Positions 22,673 to 29,947 of a stretch of 29,947 bases of DNA are shown one piece after another. Origin of the DNA: a virus. A model generated the notes under the pieces. It saw only the letters and a program-made list of their open reading frames with translations. It searched no databases and was not told the origin of the DNA. Made by a program: the position numbers and the translations under genes. The stretch is taken from IMG/VR virus record IMGVR_UViG_3300047550_004474, positions 1 to 29,947 of that record. The stretch is one strand, 5' to 3'. The stretch's first letter is position 1, and each line of letters begins with the position of its first letter.

Positions 22673-22930
22673 GTGCCTGTGAGCCACCACGACATCTTGA
22701 TCGATGAGGATTGCCTGGTCTACGCGGTCAACTGCCAGGAGGAAGGCTCCACCCTCCAGTGCGGAGCCCTCTACCTCGAACCCTTGATCCCCACCCAGTT
22801 TATACGCCTAGCGTATGGTGGCGTTAGGATCCAAGTAGAGATCCCCCCGGAGCTCGTCAACGTCCCCACACCTCACCGAGCGTGGGATGTCGCGCTTCCG
22901 ATCTGCCCCCAGTCGCCTTCTCATGACTAA
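22673..22930 (+). CDS. Hypothetical protein between tail tube and chaperones
   Basis: Predicted 85 residues. The only starts are GTG 22673, directly after the terminator T-run, and GTG 22679; no ATG is present. No ribosome site is free of the hairpin, so translation would depend on read-through RNA. The sequence has three cysteines (DCLVYAVNC, LQCGALY) and an acidic N-terminus, and no family is recognised. It overlaps the next start by eight bases (ATGACTAA), an argument for a real gene. Confidence 0.55.
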   Translation: MPVSHHDILIDEDCLVYAVNCQEEGSTLQCGALYLEPLIPTQFIRLAYGGVRIQVEIPPELVNVPTPHRAWDVALPICPQSPSHD

Positions 22931-23468
22931 ATACGCAAGTCTTCTTTTTGCACCTGAGAAATTCCATGAAATTGGACCATTTAGGTTCCCTGTTTACGAA
23001 GACTTAGTTCCTGGAGAGGCTAAGGGCATTGAAGAGTACGGGCGTAGGCAATCTAGGTCTACTTTCTTCTCTATCAAGCTCGCCCAGCGGATCGCTAAAG
23101 ATAGGGGCATCACAACTGCAGAAGCAGTAGAAATGCTGAGTAACACCGCTGAGTCGAATCAAGAAGTCTTGTTCGACTATGTTACAGAGCTAGAAGAGCT
23201 GCAAAACAATGCGCTGAGCGCAGTAGAGCAGCAAGTAGCTTATGTGACATTGTTTATTAAGTACCGAGGCGAAATCAAACTACCTAACTCTTCCGAGTGG
23301 CAACGTGTAGCTGACTGGACAGAAGCTGATACAGAGGCAGTTCCTACTAAAATTGTTGACGAAGTATTTCGTTTTATTATGTGGGAGCGTGACGGCTGGC
23401 CAACAACTGAGGGAAAGTCGGAGGCGGAGGACACTCCAAAACGCAGTTCTCCCCAGAAGAGCTCCTAA
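22923..23468 (+). CDS. Tail assembly chaperone (lambda gpG-like)
   Basis: Predicted 181 residues. It lies directly before the tape measure, where G and GT chaperones are found. The protein is helical and acidic (ITTAEAVEMLSN, YVTELEELQNNALSAVEQQV), ending in a low-complexity EGKSEAEDTPKRSSPQKSS stretch. It contains the heptamer GGGAAAG at 23411-23417 in the phase G GGA AAG, shortly before its own stop, which lets part of the ribosomes shift into the -1 frame. It would coat the tape measure during tail assembly and is not expected in the virion. Confidence 0.88.
   Translation: MTKYASLLFAPEKFHEIGPFRFPVYEDLVPGEAKGIEEYGRRQSRSTFFSIKLAQRIAKDRGITTAEAVEMLSNTAESNQEVLFDYVTELEELQNNALSAVEQQVAYVTLFIKYRGEIKLPNSSEWQRVADWTEADTEAVPTKIVDEVFRFIMWERDGWPTTEGKSEAEDTPKRSSPQKSS
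23411..23417 (+). promoter_or_regulatory. -1 ribosomal frameshift site GGGAAAG
   Basis: The heptamer is in phase X XXY YYZ with the upstream frame (GGA AAG). It is the same sequence used by lambda G/GT. The -1 frame has a stop at 23408-23410, immediately before the heptamer, and is then open to 23899. This is the exact design expected for programmed shifting. Confidence 0.92.
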
Positions 23469-23899
23469 CGCAGGCAGAAGCGCACCTACGTACTACTCCA
23501 ACTAACTGGGATGAAGTCTATGTACAGGTGCGCTGCTCTCCACTAGGCCCAGATTTCCCCCGAGAGCGTTTCTTACGCACACCGATTGGCACGATAAGGT
23601 GGGTGTTAAGGCAACTCAGTGACAAAGAGCAAGCAGATGCAAATCTACAAGCGTTACCTACAGCTAGACTAACACAAATTGTGCTGCACGTCGCTCACGC
23701 TCTATCGGGGGCTAAGAATGCTCCTCCTACGATCAATGTTAAAGACTACTTACCATATCCTAATTGGCGACCCGCAGGCAGCGAGGCCGCTGGCCCGAGT
23801 AGTCCGACCCGTTTCATCCTCACCGAGCTCGTCAAGCGCCGGAGCTTGCCGCTCCACGTGTTCACGGCGTTGGTGAAGCCTGCCGGATCCCCGCCTTAA
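23417..23899 (+). CDS. T part of the G-T tail assembly chaperone fusion (frameshift product)
   Basis: This frame is read after the -1 shift, giving a fusion of 165 gpG-like residues plus 160 more (325 in total). The extension starts VGGGGHSKTQFSPEELLTQAEAHL and includes TTPTNWDEVYVQVRCSPLGPDF, TPIGTIRWVLRQLSDKEQADA and NWRPAGSE. No good independent start exists near its beginning; the GTG at 23528 lies far inside the conserved-looking part. GT proteins recruit tail-tube subunits to the tape measure. Confidence 0.87.
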   Translation, partial: VGGGGHSKTQFSPEELLTQAEAHLRTTPTNWDEVYVQVRCSPLGPDFPRERFLRTPIGTIRWVLRQLSDKEQADANLQALPTARLTQIVLHVAHALSGAKNAPPTINVKDYLPYPNWRPAGSEAAGPSSPTRFILTELVKRRSLPLHVFTALVKPAGSPP

Positions 23900-23926
23900 C
23901 ATACGATTGACGCATAGGGGCGGGTT

Positions 23927-26900
23927 GTGGAAAATTTTCAGGTCACGGTCAAGGCCGACACGCAGCGCGCTGAGCAGGATCTGCAGCGGCTCGACAAAAC
24001 AGCAGATAAGGCGACTAAAGATAGAAAACTCAAAATCGAGTTACCCTCTCTAGGGGACGTTACCCGCTCGTTTACGCACCTCGATAGAGATATAAGAGCT
24101 GCAGCTAATAATATCCAATCTTTCTACAAGGTAGCTAAACAGCTACCTGGCGTTGGGGACGAGATAAAACGGTACGAATCCGCGGTTGTTGGTACAGCAA
24201 AAACAAGTAATACATTGTTGCGCAATAATGAAGTAGGGGAAATACTAACTAATAGTTTTAAAAATGCATCTACGATGGTCGGTGGTTTAGTTAATAATTT
24301 AGCTAAATTAGGTTTTGCACTATTCGGAATAAAAGAGATAGTCGGTGTACTACAAGCGGCTTTTGGCGGACTCTTCGAGCAGACCATAGGTAGAGAAATT
24401 AAGCTGCGCCAGACTATATTAAAAACGCAGACAACACTAGCCTCAACCAGTAAAGTATTTAAAAATGGCAGAGAGATTACAGATCCATTTGAAAAAATTG
24501 TAAGTTTAACTGGTGCAGTTCGTAAAAACATTGATTCTATCCGCGAACGCTCCATCGCACTTGCTGGTGTAACATCCAATGATGTGATAGAAGTTTTTGG
24601 TATTGTAGCCGCGCAGATTAGCCAAGTAGGCGGTGGGCTAAAAGAGGCAGAAGACTTAGCTATAAATTTTGCCGCTGCGCTAGGCACATTCGGTATCCCT
24701 CTGTACCAGGCGCGACAAGAAATAGGTTCTATTCTGCGTGGCGATATTACAATGGATTCTTATTTGGCTAAATCATTAGGTATCACAAATCAAGACATAG
24801 CTAAAGCTAAAAGTAAAGCAGGAGGAGTTGTTAAATTCCTAGAAGATCGGTTAGCAGCGTCGGTCGCAGGACAAAAAATAGCAGCTCAAGGGTTTTCCGG
24901 TGTCGTATCAAACATACAAGATTTAGGTGAGCTCATCGGACAGCGGTTCGGTGCGCAACTGCTGGATCCTCTGCTGCACGGACTAGCTAATGTATTCGAG
25001 ACTTTGTTCAAAATACGAGAACAGCTTTTTTCTATTGCAGATATAGCTGGAGGAGCTATAGCTCGTTCTACGGCTATATTCACTGAAATAGGTGTACGTT
25101 CAGGAGTAAGCGGAGGTGCGGCGGGCGGAGGAACTAAAGCACTCAATGACGTTAAAGACGCGGTACAAGATGTTGTTGTTTTGGCCGAGAGCGCCGCTCA
25201 GCGGGCTATTGGTGCTATTGCACAAGCTATTACTGTGCTTAAACCCTCTGTCTTAACTATAGCCGATGCTTTTATTCGGTTAGGCAGAGTATTTGTAGAG
25301 ATAAAAATAGATACTTTCGAGGCATTAGCACGCGCGCTAGCTAATGTGATATGGGCAGCGCAACCTGTACTAGCTGTATTTACTACACTATTTAATCTCT
25401 ACAGCAGATTCCTTGATTTGCCAATACTTAAAGAATTTGCAAAACTAGCGGCTACGATGACGCTGCTCAAACGCACTGGTTTAGATTTTGTAACTAACTT
25501 AGTCATAATCTCTAATACTATATTTCGTGTGGTCATACCCGCTTTAGGGTCGGTGGGCTCAGTAATTGGAGTTCTGCTCACGGGTGTAGCCGCACTCGCT
25601 TTAGCCATAGGTAGATTGACAATGGCTATAGGGGGCTTAACAGCCGCGCTTGCGGGGCTTCCTACAATAGGAGCTAGCGTAGCTAAAGCCCTATTAGACG
25701 TATCTAAAAATTTAAACAATTCAGGTCAGCAGAGTGTTCAAGCAAGTAATAACATAAACACAGTAGCCGGGGGCTTCAAGAATTTAGGTGAGACCGCGCG
25801 GATGGCAGGCCTAAACTTGGTCAAATCCGTAGGCTGGATGCTCCTTATACAGCTTACTGTAACTGCATTAGTCAATGCGTTTGGAGAGTTCCAGAAAGCT
25901 AACGAAAATATAGCTAAACAAAATCGAGCCAATATCGCGCTAGATAGGCTAAGCTCAGTTTACAAAAATGTGGGAGAAGAAGCAGATTACGCCACTAAAG
26001 CCGCTCGAGACTTTGAGAAACAGCTAGCTACAGCAGAGTATGGTCGTGCGACAGAGCGCATAGAAGAAATAAGAAAAAAACTAAACGACCTTCAATACGA
26101 AGCTAAAGACGGTATACAAACTTGGGATGAGTTTTTACGCATGCTCGACACTGAGTCAGTGTGGGGGGACGCACAGAGGCGAGAGGCAGGAAAACTTTTA
26201 GAAGAGCAGTTCCGCTTGCGCCAGTACCAAATCAAATACGAAGCATCACAGAAGAAAGAAAATGCGGAAGAGCAACTGCGTATCGAATCAGACAAACGGA
26301 TCAATTTAGAAAAGGAAATTAAAGATATCAAACTGCAGCAGGAAAATGACTTATTCGCTAAACGCCAAGAGATCGCGCAAAAAGAAGTTGATATATTCCG
26401 TACAGCCGGAGAGCTGCGCATTTTCCAATTAGAGCAAGCTAATAAAAAACTGATTGAAGGAGAGCAAGGGGCATCTCGCATCGCGCTCGAAGCCTTAAAC
26501 GATTATTTAGCCACCCGAGAGCGAGGGGAATTAGACATAGAAGTTGGCAAAAAAGAATTAGCCATTAGTGTCGCAAATATGGAGAAAGAAATCGAAAACT
26601 ACAAACTCGAAAACGCTAAAACTATCGCTAAAATCAGGAAAGAGGCGGCTCAATATGAAGAAAATGTTGCCAAAAACATTGAAACTATAAAGCGCAATGG
26701 CGCTGAAGCACAAGTAGCCGGTGGTACAGAAATAAAAGAAGGTTTCCGCGTGGGATCTACAGGGCGCTCTACAGGCCCGCATTTGCACATCAGTAGCCCT
26801 ACTGGTGATGCGAGAGCAGTGCTCAACGAAGCTTATACCATAATTGAGGCATGGCAGAAACTAGGAGTGCAGACAATTGAGCTGAGCAACATAAACATGA

Positions 26901-28822
26901 ATGTTACGAGATTAGCGGGAGCACAGCTTAGAGATGCCCTTCGTCGAGAGCAACAAGCGCACGGTACTCGGTCAAGAGGAGGTGCTATCGATATCGCTGT
27001 ACCGTCTGGGACACTTGTACCTCGTCGTACGGGTACACCTTATTGGGGCGGAGGGGCGGCTGAAGGTGGAGGAGGGTGGACGGCTGTTTCGCTAGAGACA
27101 GGTAATGTGTTTATGCACGGCCTCGATAAATCTACGGCGAGCCGAGGAGCCACACCCGCCCCAATAGCAACAAAAGCGCCTAATTTCGATGAAATCGGTA
27201 CGCCTGCTGTAGAACGTTACGCCGCGGCTATTCGCGGATTAACTGGAGCGATGGAGCGCTTACGTGCACTTCAACAGGCCCTGACAGAAGCTAAAACTGC
27301 AGCAGCGTTTGACGCTATAACAACAGCCGCGTTTAAACCGATAGAATTGGAGCAGTACACGGATCAAATGTATGAGCTGATAGCGACTCAAAACTTACTA
27401 ACTAAGGGGCTGTACAACGCTGCCGATCCCGAACGCTCAGCTATAGCCGCTCAATACGTAGCAAAAGAGTTGACAGCACAGCGTGAGTTGAGCGAGATTA
27501 TTGAAGGTATAAATAAGCAAGACAAGCTCTCTAAAGAGGAAAAAACTAAAGCAATAGAAAAAGCTCGAGTAGATCAAGCAAAATATGTAAGAAGTTTACA
27601 GGATGAAGCACGCGTACGTGTGACTTTAAATGGGTTGACTAGATCGACAGAACTGCTAAAACAGCTAGAAAACGACACACTAGCGATGGAAAAACAGAGT
27701 GCTCAAATAAAGTTGCGTAATAGGCTGTTGTTGGAAGGTGTAGATGCGAGCATTGTAGACCGCGAAGTTAAAAAGCTAGAATTGCAACAGCAACTAGACG
27801 AAGTTAGTAAAACACTAAACGACTCATTAGCTAATGAAATAAGTCTACGCGATAAAATAGCGCAACAGGTCAAAATCGCTACCCCAGCAGAAATAAAAAC
27901 ATTATATAAACAGCTGGAAGAACGTGATGCTGTAATAGCTCAGTTAAAGGAACAACTAAAAGCAGTAGCTGACAAAACAACGCGCGCTCAAAAAGCTATA
28001 GACACCCAGCCCCAAGAAGAAAGCGCAGATCAGAGTGTAAAAGGTCTGTTTAATAGGTGGGAAAAAGAATTTAAATCGTTACGTGAAGAAACCGCCAGTC
28101 TTGTAGAAGGAGCCCAATCTACACTGGCTGATAACATATACAGAGAGTTAAGTGGAGAAGGTGTGCAGGTGCGTAGAGATGCTATTCAGAGCCAGCTTAG
28201 CCAGCTGCAGCAATTACAACAGCAGACTGTACGCGGTAGTCAAGCTTGGCAAGAATATGGTGCGCAGATAGATAAACTAGGCGACGCGCTTAATCGAGTA
28301 GGTTCTATAGGTGAACGAGTTAAAGGTATACTTACAACGCTTTTTCAGTCGGTCGCTCAATCTTTTATGAAGATGGCCGCCGATATGATCGCTAAATGGT
28401 TGCTGATGAAAGCTATAGGGCTTATTACAGGTTTCTTAGGTCCTATTTTTGGAGGAAGCAAGAGCTCCGCATCTATAGTGAAAGGCATTGATATTCCAAT
28501 CGATCAAATGCCTGCAGGTATGAAATTCGCTAAAGGTGGAGTATTTACGAACTCAATTGTAACCTCTCCTACACTTTTTAATCAGATGGGAGAAGCTGGT
28601 CCAGAAGCTATTATGCCCTTAACCAAGGGTCCTGGCGGGCGCTTGGGTGTCTCTGCTCACGGACTCGGAGGCGGTATCACCGTCAACGTCTCCGTCGACG
28701 CCACCGGATCTAGAGTGCAGGGTGACGACGCGCAGAGCGCCGAGCTCGGTAGGCTCATCGGAGCTGCCGTACATCAAGAAATGCTGAAACAGAAACGACC
28801 CGGAGGACTCTTTGCTTCCTGA
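23927..28822 (+). CDS. Tape measure protein with embedded permuted M23-like domain
   Basis: Predicted 1631 residues from GTG 23927; its length sets tail length. The start NFQVTVKADTQRAEQDLQRLDK is typical of tape measures. Hydrophobic membrane-like segments lie near 540-585 (VGSVIGVLLTGVAALALAIG) and near 1490-1515 (IAKWLLMKAIGLITGFLGPIFGG). Long coiled coils occupy 650-930 and 1150-1420. Residues ~936-1085 have GSTGRSTGPHLHI (H952, H954) and then GGAIDIAVPSGTLV (D1022). These are M23 peptidase signatures in reversed order, with the first zinc-binding His not evident. The end has the usual NQMGEAGPEAIMPL. Codons are AT-ending and ATA-rich. Confidence 0.93.
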   Translation: MENFQVTVKADTQRAEQDLQRLDKTADKATKDRKLKIELPSLGDVTRSFTHLDRDIRAAANNIQSFYKVAKQLPGVGDEIKRYESAVVGTAKTSNTLLRNNEVGEILTNSFKNASTMVGGLVNNLAKLGFALFGIKEIVGVLQAAFGGLFEQTIGREIKLRQTILKTQTTLASTSKVFKNGREITDPFEKIVSLTGAVRKNIDSIRERSIALAGVTSNDVIEVFGIVAAQISQVGGGLKEAEDLAINFAAALGTFGIPLYQARQEIGSILRGDITMDSYLAKSLGITNQDIAKAKSKAGGVVKFLEDRLAASVAGQKIAAQGFSGVVSNIQDLGELIGQRFGAQLLDPLLHGLANVFETLFKIREQLFSIADIAGGAIARSTAIFTEIGVRSGVSGGAAGGGTKALNDVKDAVQDVVVLAESAAQRAIGAIAQAITVLKPSVLTIADAFIRLGRVFVEIKIDTFEALARALANVIWAAQPVLAVFTTLFNLYSRFLDLPILKEFAKLAATMTLLKRTGLDFVTNLVIISNTIFRVVIPALGSVGSVIGVLLTGVAALALAIGRLTMAIGGLTAALAGLPTIGASVAKALLDVSKNLNNSGQQSVQASNNINTVAGGFKNLGETARMAGLNLVKSVGWMLLIQLTVTALVNAFGEFQKANENIAKQNRANIALDRLSSVYKNVGEEADYATKAARDFEKQLATAEYGRATERIEEIRKKLNDLQYEAKDGIQTWDEFLRMLDTESVWGDAQRREAGKLLEEQFRLRQYQIKYEASQKKENAEEQLRIESDKRINLEKEIKDIKLQQENDLFAKRQEIAQKEVDIFRTAGELRIFQLEQANKKLIEGEQGASRIALEALNDYLATRERGELDIEVGKKELAISVANMEKEIENYKLENAKTIAKIRKEAAQYEENVAKNIETIKRNGAEAQVAGGTEIKEGFRVGSTGRSTGPHLHISSPTGDARAVLNEAYTIIEAWQKLGVQTIELSNINMNVTRLAGAQLRDALRREQQAHGTRSRGGAIDIAVPSGTLVPRRTGTPYWGGGAAEGGGGWTAVSLETGNVFMHGLDKSTASRGATPAPIATKAPNFDEIGTPAVERYAAAIRGLTGAMERLRALQQALTEAKTAAAFDAITTAAFKPIELEQYTDQMYELIATQNLLTKGLYNAADPERSAIAAQYVAKELTAQRELSEIIEGINKQDKLSKEEKTKAIEKARVDQAKYVRSLQDEARVRVTLNGLTRSTELLKQLENDTLAMEKQSAQIKLRNRLLLEGVDASIVDREVKKLELQQQLDEVSKTLNDSLANEISLRDKIAQQVKIATPAEIKTLYKQLEERDAVIAQLKEQLKAVADKTTRAQKAIDTQPQEESADQSVKGLFNRWEKEFKSLREETASLVEGAQSTLADNIYRELSGEGVQVRRDAIQSQLSQLQQLQQQTVRGSQAWQEYGAQIDKLGDALNRVGSIGERVKGILTTLFQSVAQSFMKMAADMIAKWLLMKAIGLITGFLGPIFGGSKSSASIVKGIDIPIDQMPAGMKFAKGGVFTNSIVTSPTLFNQMGEAGPEAIMPLTKGPGGRLGVSAHGLGGGITVNVSVDATGSRVQGDDAQSAELGRLIGAAVHQEMLKQKRPGGLFAS

Positions 28823-29166
28823 TGGCCACTTTCCCTAACTACGAACCTACATATCCTCTCACCAAAAAGTGTGAGCCTAAACTGCGCGTAGTTAAATTCG
28901 GGGACGGTTATGAACAGCGAATTAAGCTAGGCTTAAATCAAAATCCCGCCGAGTGGCCGCTAACTTTTATACTTAGTAACACCGATACTAAAGTCATCGA
29001 AGATTTTCTCATAGCGCGCGCCGATGACGCTGCTTCATTTGACTGGGTTCCGCCTGACGACACAATTGCGTACAAATGGAAATGCCCATCAGGGTGGTCT
29101 AAAGAAATAATAAGCCCTGGTTTTAGTAGGTTAAGCTTTACGCTCGTTCAGGTATTTGAGCCATAA
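28822..29166 (+). CDS. Minor tail protein gpM-like
   Basis: Predicted 114 residues. FPNYEPTYPLTKKCEPKLRVVKFGDGYEQR followed by GLNQNPAEWPLTF matches the lambda gpM-type minor tail protein (key signature FGDGYEQR). The end, FSRLSFTLVQVFEP, is also typical. It joins the tail tip complex below the tape measure. ATG overlaps the preceding TGA and the stop overlaps the next ATG. Confidence 0.9.
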   Translation: MATFPNYEPTYPLTKKCEPKLRVVKFGDGYEQRIKLGLNQNPAEWPLTFILSNTDTKVIEDFLIARADDAASFDWVPPDDTIAYKWKCPSGWSKEIISPGFSRLSFTLVQVFEP

Positions 29167-29947
29167 TGACAGTACCTATTTCCGACCTCCAGGCGGTAGC
29201 TCCCGGAGCAATTATTGAGCTTTTCGAGCTAACGCTGAGCCTTGAGCAGCACGGTGTCGCAGAGACCTACCGCTTCCACGCCGGCACAAGCTTAAACGCC
29301 AACGGCGAGCTCGTATGGAATGGCAATAGCTACATGCGGTTGCCGATTGAAATGGAAGGATTCGAGTATAGCGGGAGTGGCCAGCTACCTCGTCCGACGC
29401 TGCGCGTTAGCAATATCATGGGCGTAATAACTGGGCTTCTTATTACGCTCAAGTCTTCTCCGGCAGGTGGGCTTGAAGGCGCGCAGGTCACTCGTATTAG
29501 AACACTCGCACGCTACATAGACGCCGTAAACTTCCCCGGAGGCATCAACTTATACGGCACGCCAGACCCTACTGCGGAGTTCCCTAGAGAAATTTTTTTC
29601 ATAGATAGAAAAGCCTCGGAGAATCGCGATATTATCGAGTTCGAGATGGCTGCCGTCTTCGACCTCATGGGTGTCCGTGCGCCAAAGCGCCAATGCCTGG
29701 CGGACGTATGTTCTTGGGAGTATCGCTCCGCTGAATGCGGTTATACGGGTGCCGACTATTATGACAAGAACGATCAGCCAGTGCCAAACCTGGCCCAGGA
29801 TGTTTGCGGCAAGCGGCTGATCAGTTGCGAAACACGATTCAACCCCTTCACTCGCATCGGATCTGTCACGAGTGGCAGCACAACGCTAACAGTGCAGGAG
29901 CCGGTAAGTGCAGCAGCCGGAACGCCGATATTCGGTCACGGCATTGC
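29166..29947 (+). CDS. Minor tail protein gpL-like (partial at window end)
   Basis: About 260 residues are present, and the gene runs off the window. The start MTVPISDLQAVAPGAIIELFEL and the segment LPIEMEGFEYSGSGQLPRPTL are typical of lambda gpL. In RAPKRQCLADVCSWEYRSAECGYTG and QDVCGKRLISC, cysteines at 177, 182, 191, 214 and 221 are present. Lambda gpL is known to bind an iron-sulphur cluster through conserved cysteines, and these are the likely counterparts. The start ATG overlaps the gpM stop (TAATG). Confidence 0.92.
   Translation, partial: MTVPISDLQAVAPGAIIELFELTLSLEQHGVAETYRFHAGTSLNANGELVWNGNSYMRLPIEMEGFEYSGSGQLPRPTLRVSNIMGVITGLLITLKSSPAGGLEGAQVTRIRTLARYIDAVNFPGGINLYGTPDPTAEFPREIFFIDRKASENRDIIEFEMAAVFDLMGVRAPKRQCLADVCSWEYRSAECGYTGADYYDKNDQPVPNLAQDVCGKRLISCETRFNPFTRIGSVTSGSTTLTVQEPVSAAAGTPIFGHGI

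Noticed and set aside
26092-26481. Minus-strand ORF opposite the tape measure coiled coil
   Set aside because: It is a Ser/Leu/Phe-rich shadow of Glu/Lys-rich coding sequence.

Overview
This window is the structural half of a tailed, long-tailed (siphovirus-type) phage or prophage. The order small terminase, large terminase, portal, MuF, prohead protease/scaffold, cement protein, DUF2184-type capsid, connectors, tail tube, G/GT chaperones, tape measure, gpM and gpL is that of a lambda-like virion. The host is probably a picocyanobacterium (Synechococcus/Cyanobium type). This is an inference from remembered protein motifs: a DLSPAAQAV-type N-terminus, LAQPxP linkers, and the KYGAKGYRIAPGT-type region that is common in cyanophages. 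No search was run.

Layout. 1-3561: nine small accessory ORFs of unknown function, almost all read left to right. Six consecutive stop/start overlaps link them and include a 25-residue membrane peptide. 3562-3715: a gene-poor stretch with two hairpins just before the terminase genes. 3716-5745: terS, terL and a CAU-anticodon tRNA whose first bases lie in the terL stop codon. 5705-6106: an HNH nuclease on the minus strand, ending inside the tRNA. 6107-6338: a noncoding gap with five 21-22 nt repeats. 6339-13050: portal, a 1279-residue multidomain protein with LRAT/NlpC-like and HExxH peptidase-like domains, a small ORF, and MuF. 13101-16501: five small head-region genes that share a Cys box, hydrophobic segments and a C-terminal tail in various combinations. 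16498-16749: a lone minus-strand XRE regulator. 16777-22628: protease/scaffold to tail tube, closed by a strong terminator. 22673-29947: tail chaperones with a lambda-type GGGAAAG frameshift, a very large tape measure, gpM and the start of gpL.

The most unusual part is 8168-16501. A motif C-G-x3-I-[PS]-x4-C occurs seven times in five ORFs with identical spacing. It usually precedes an Ala/Gly-rich hydrophobic segment. Four neighbouring ORFs end in the same tail, D-[SA]-[VI]-W-A-x-G-F. A 65-nt near-perfect direct repeat spans two gene junctions in the same reading register, so the genes between could be lost or swapped without breaking a frame. My working hypothesis is a cassette array of head-associated or injected proteins with a shared targeting or anchoring module. 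The large protein would be a fusion of three such units carrying two enzyme-like effector domains. This is inference; the motifs and repeats are directly visible.

Base and codon use is uneven. The 3' part of terL, portal and tape measure are rich in ATA and other AT-ending codons. The cassette genes and capsid genes are GC-rich with hardly any ATA. This suggests a mosaic genome and gives a possible role for the CAU tRNA if it is the AUA-reading Ile type.
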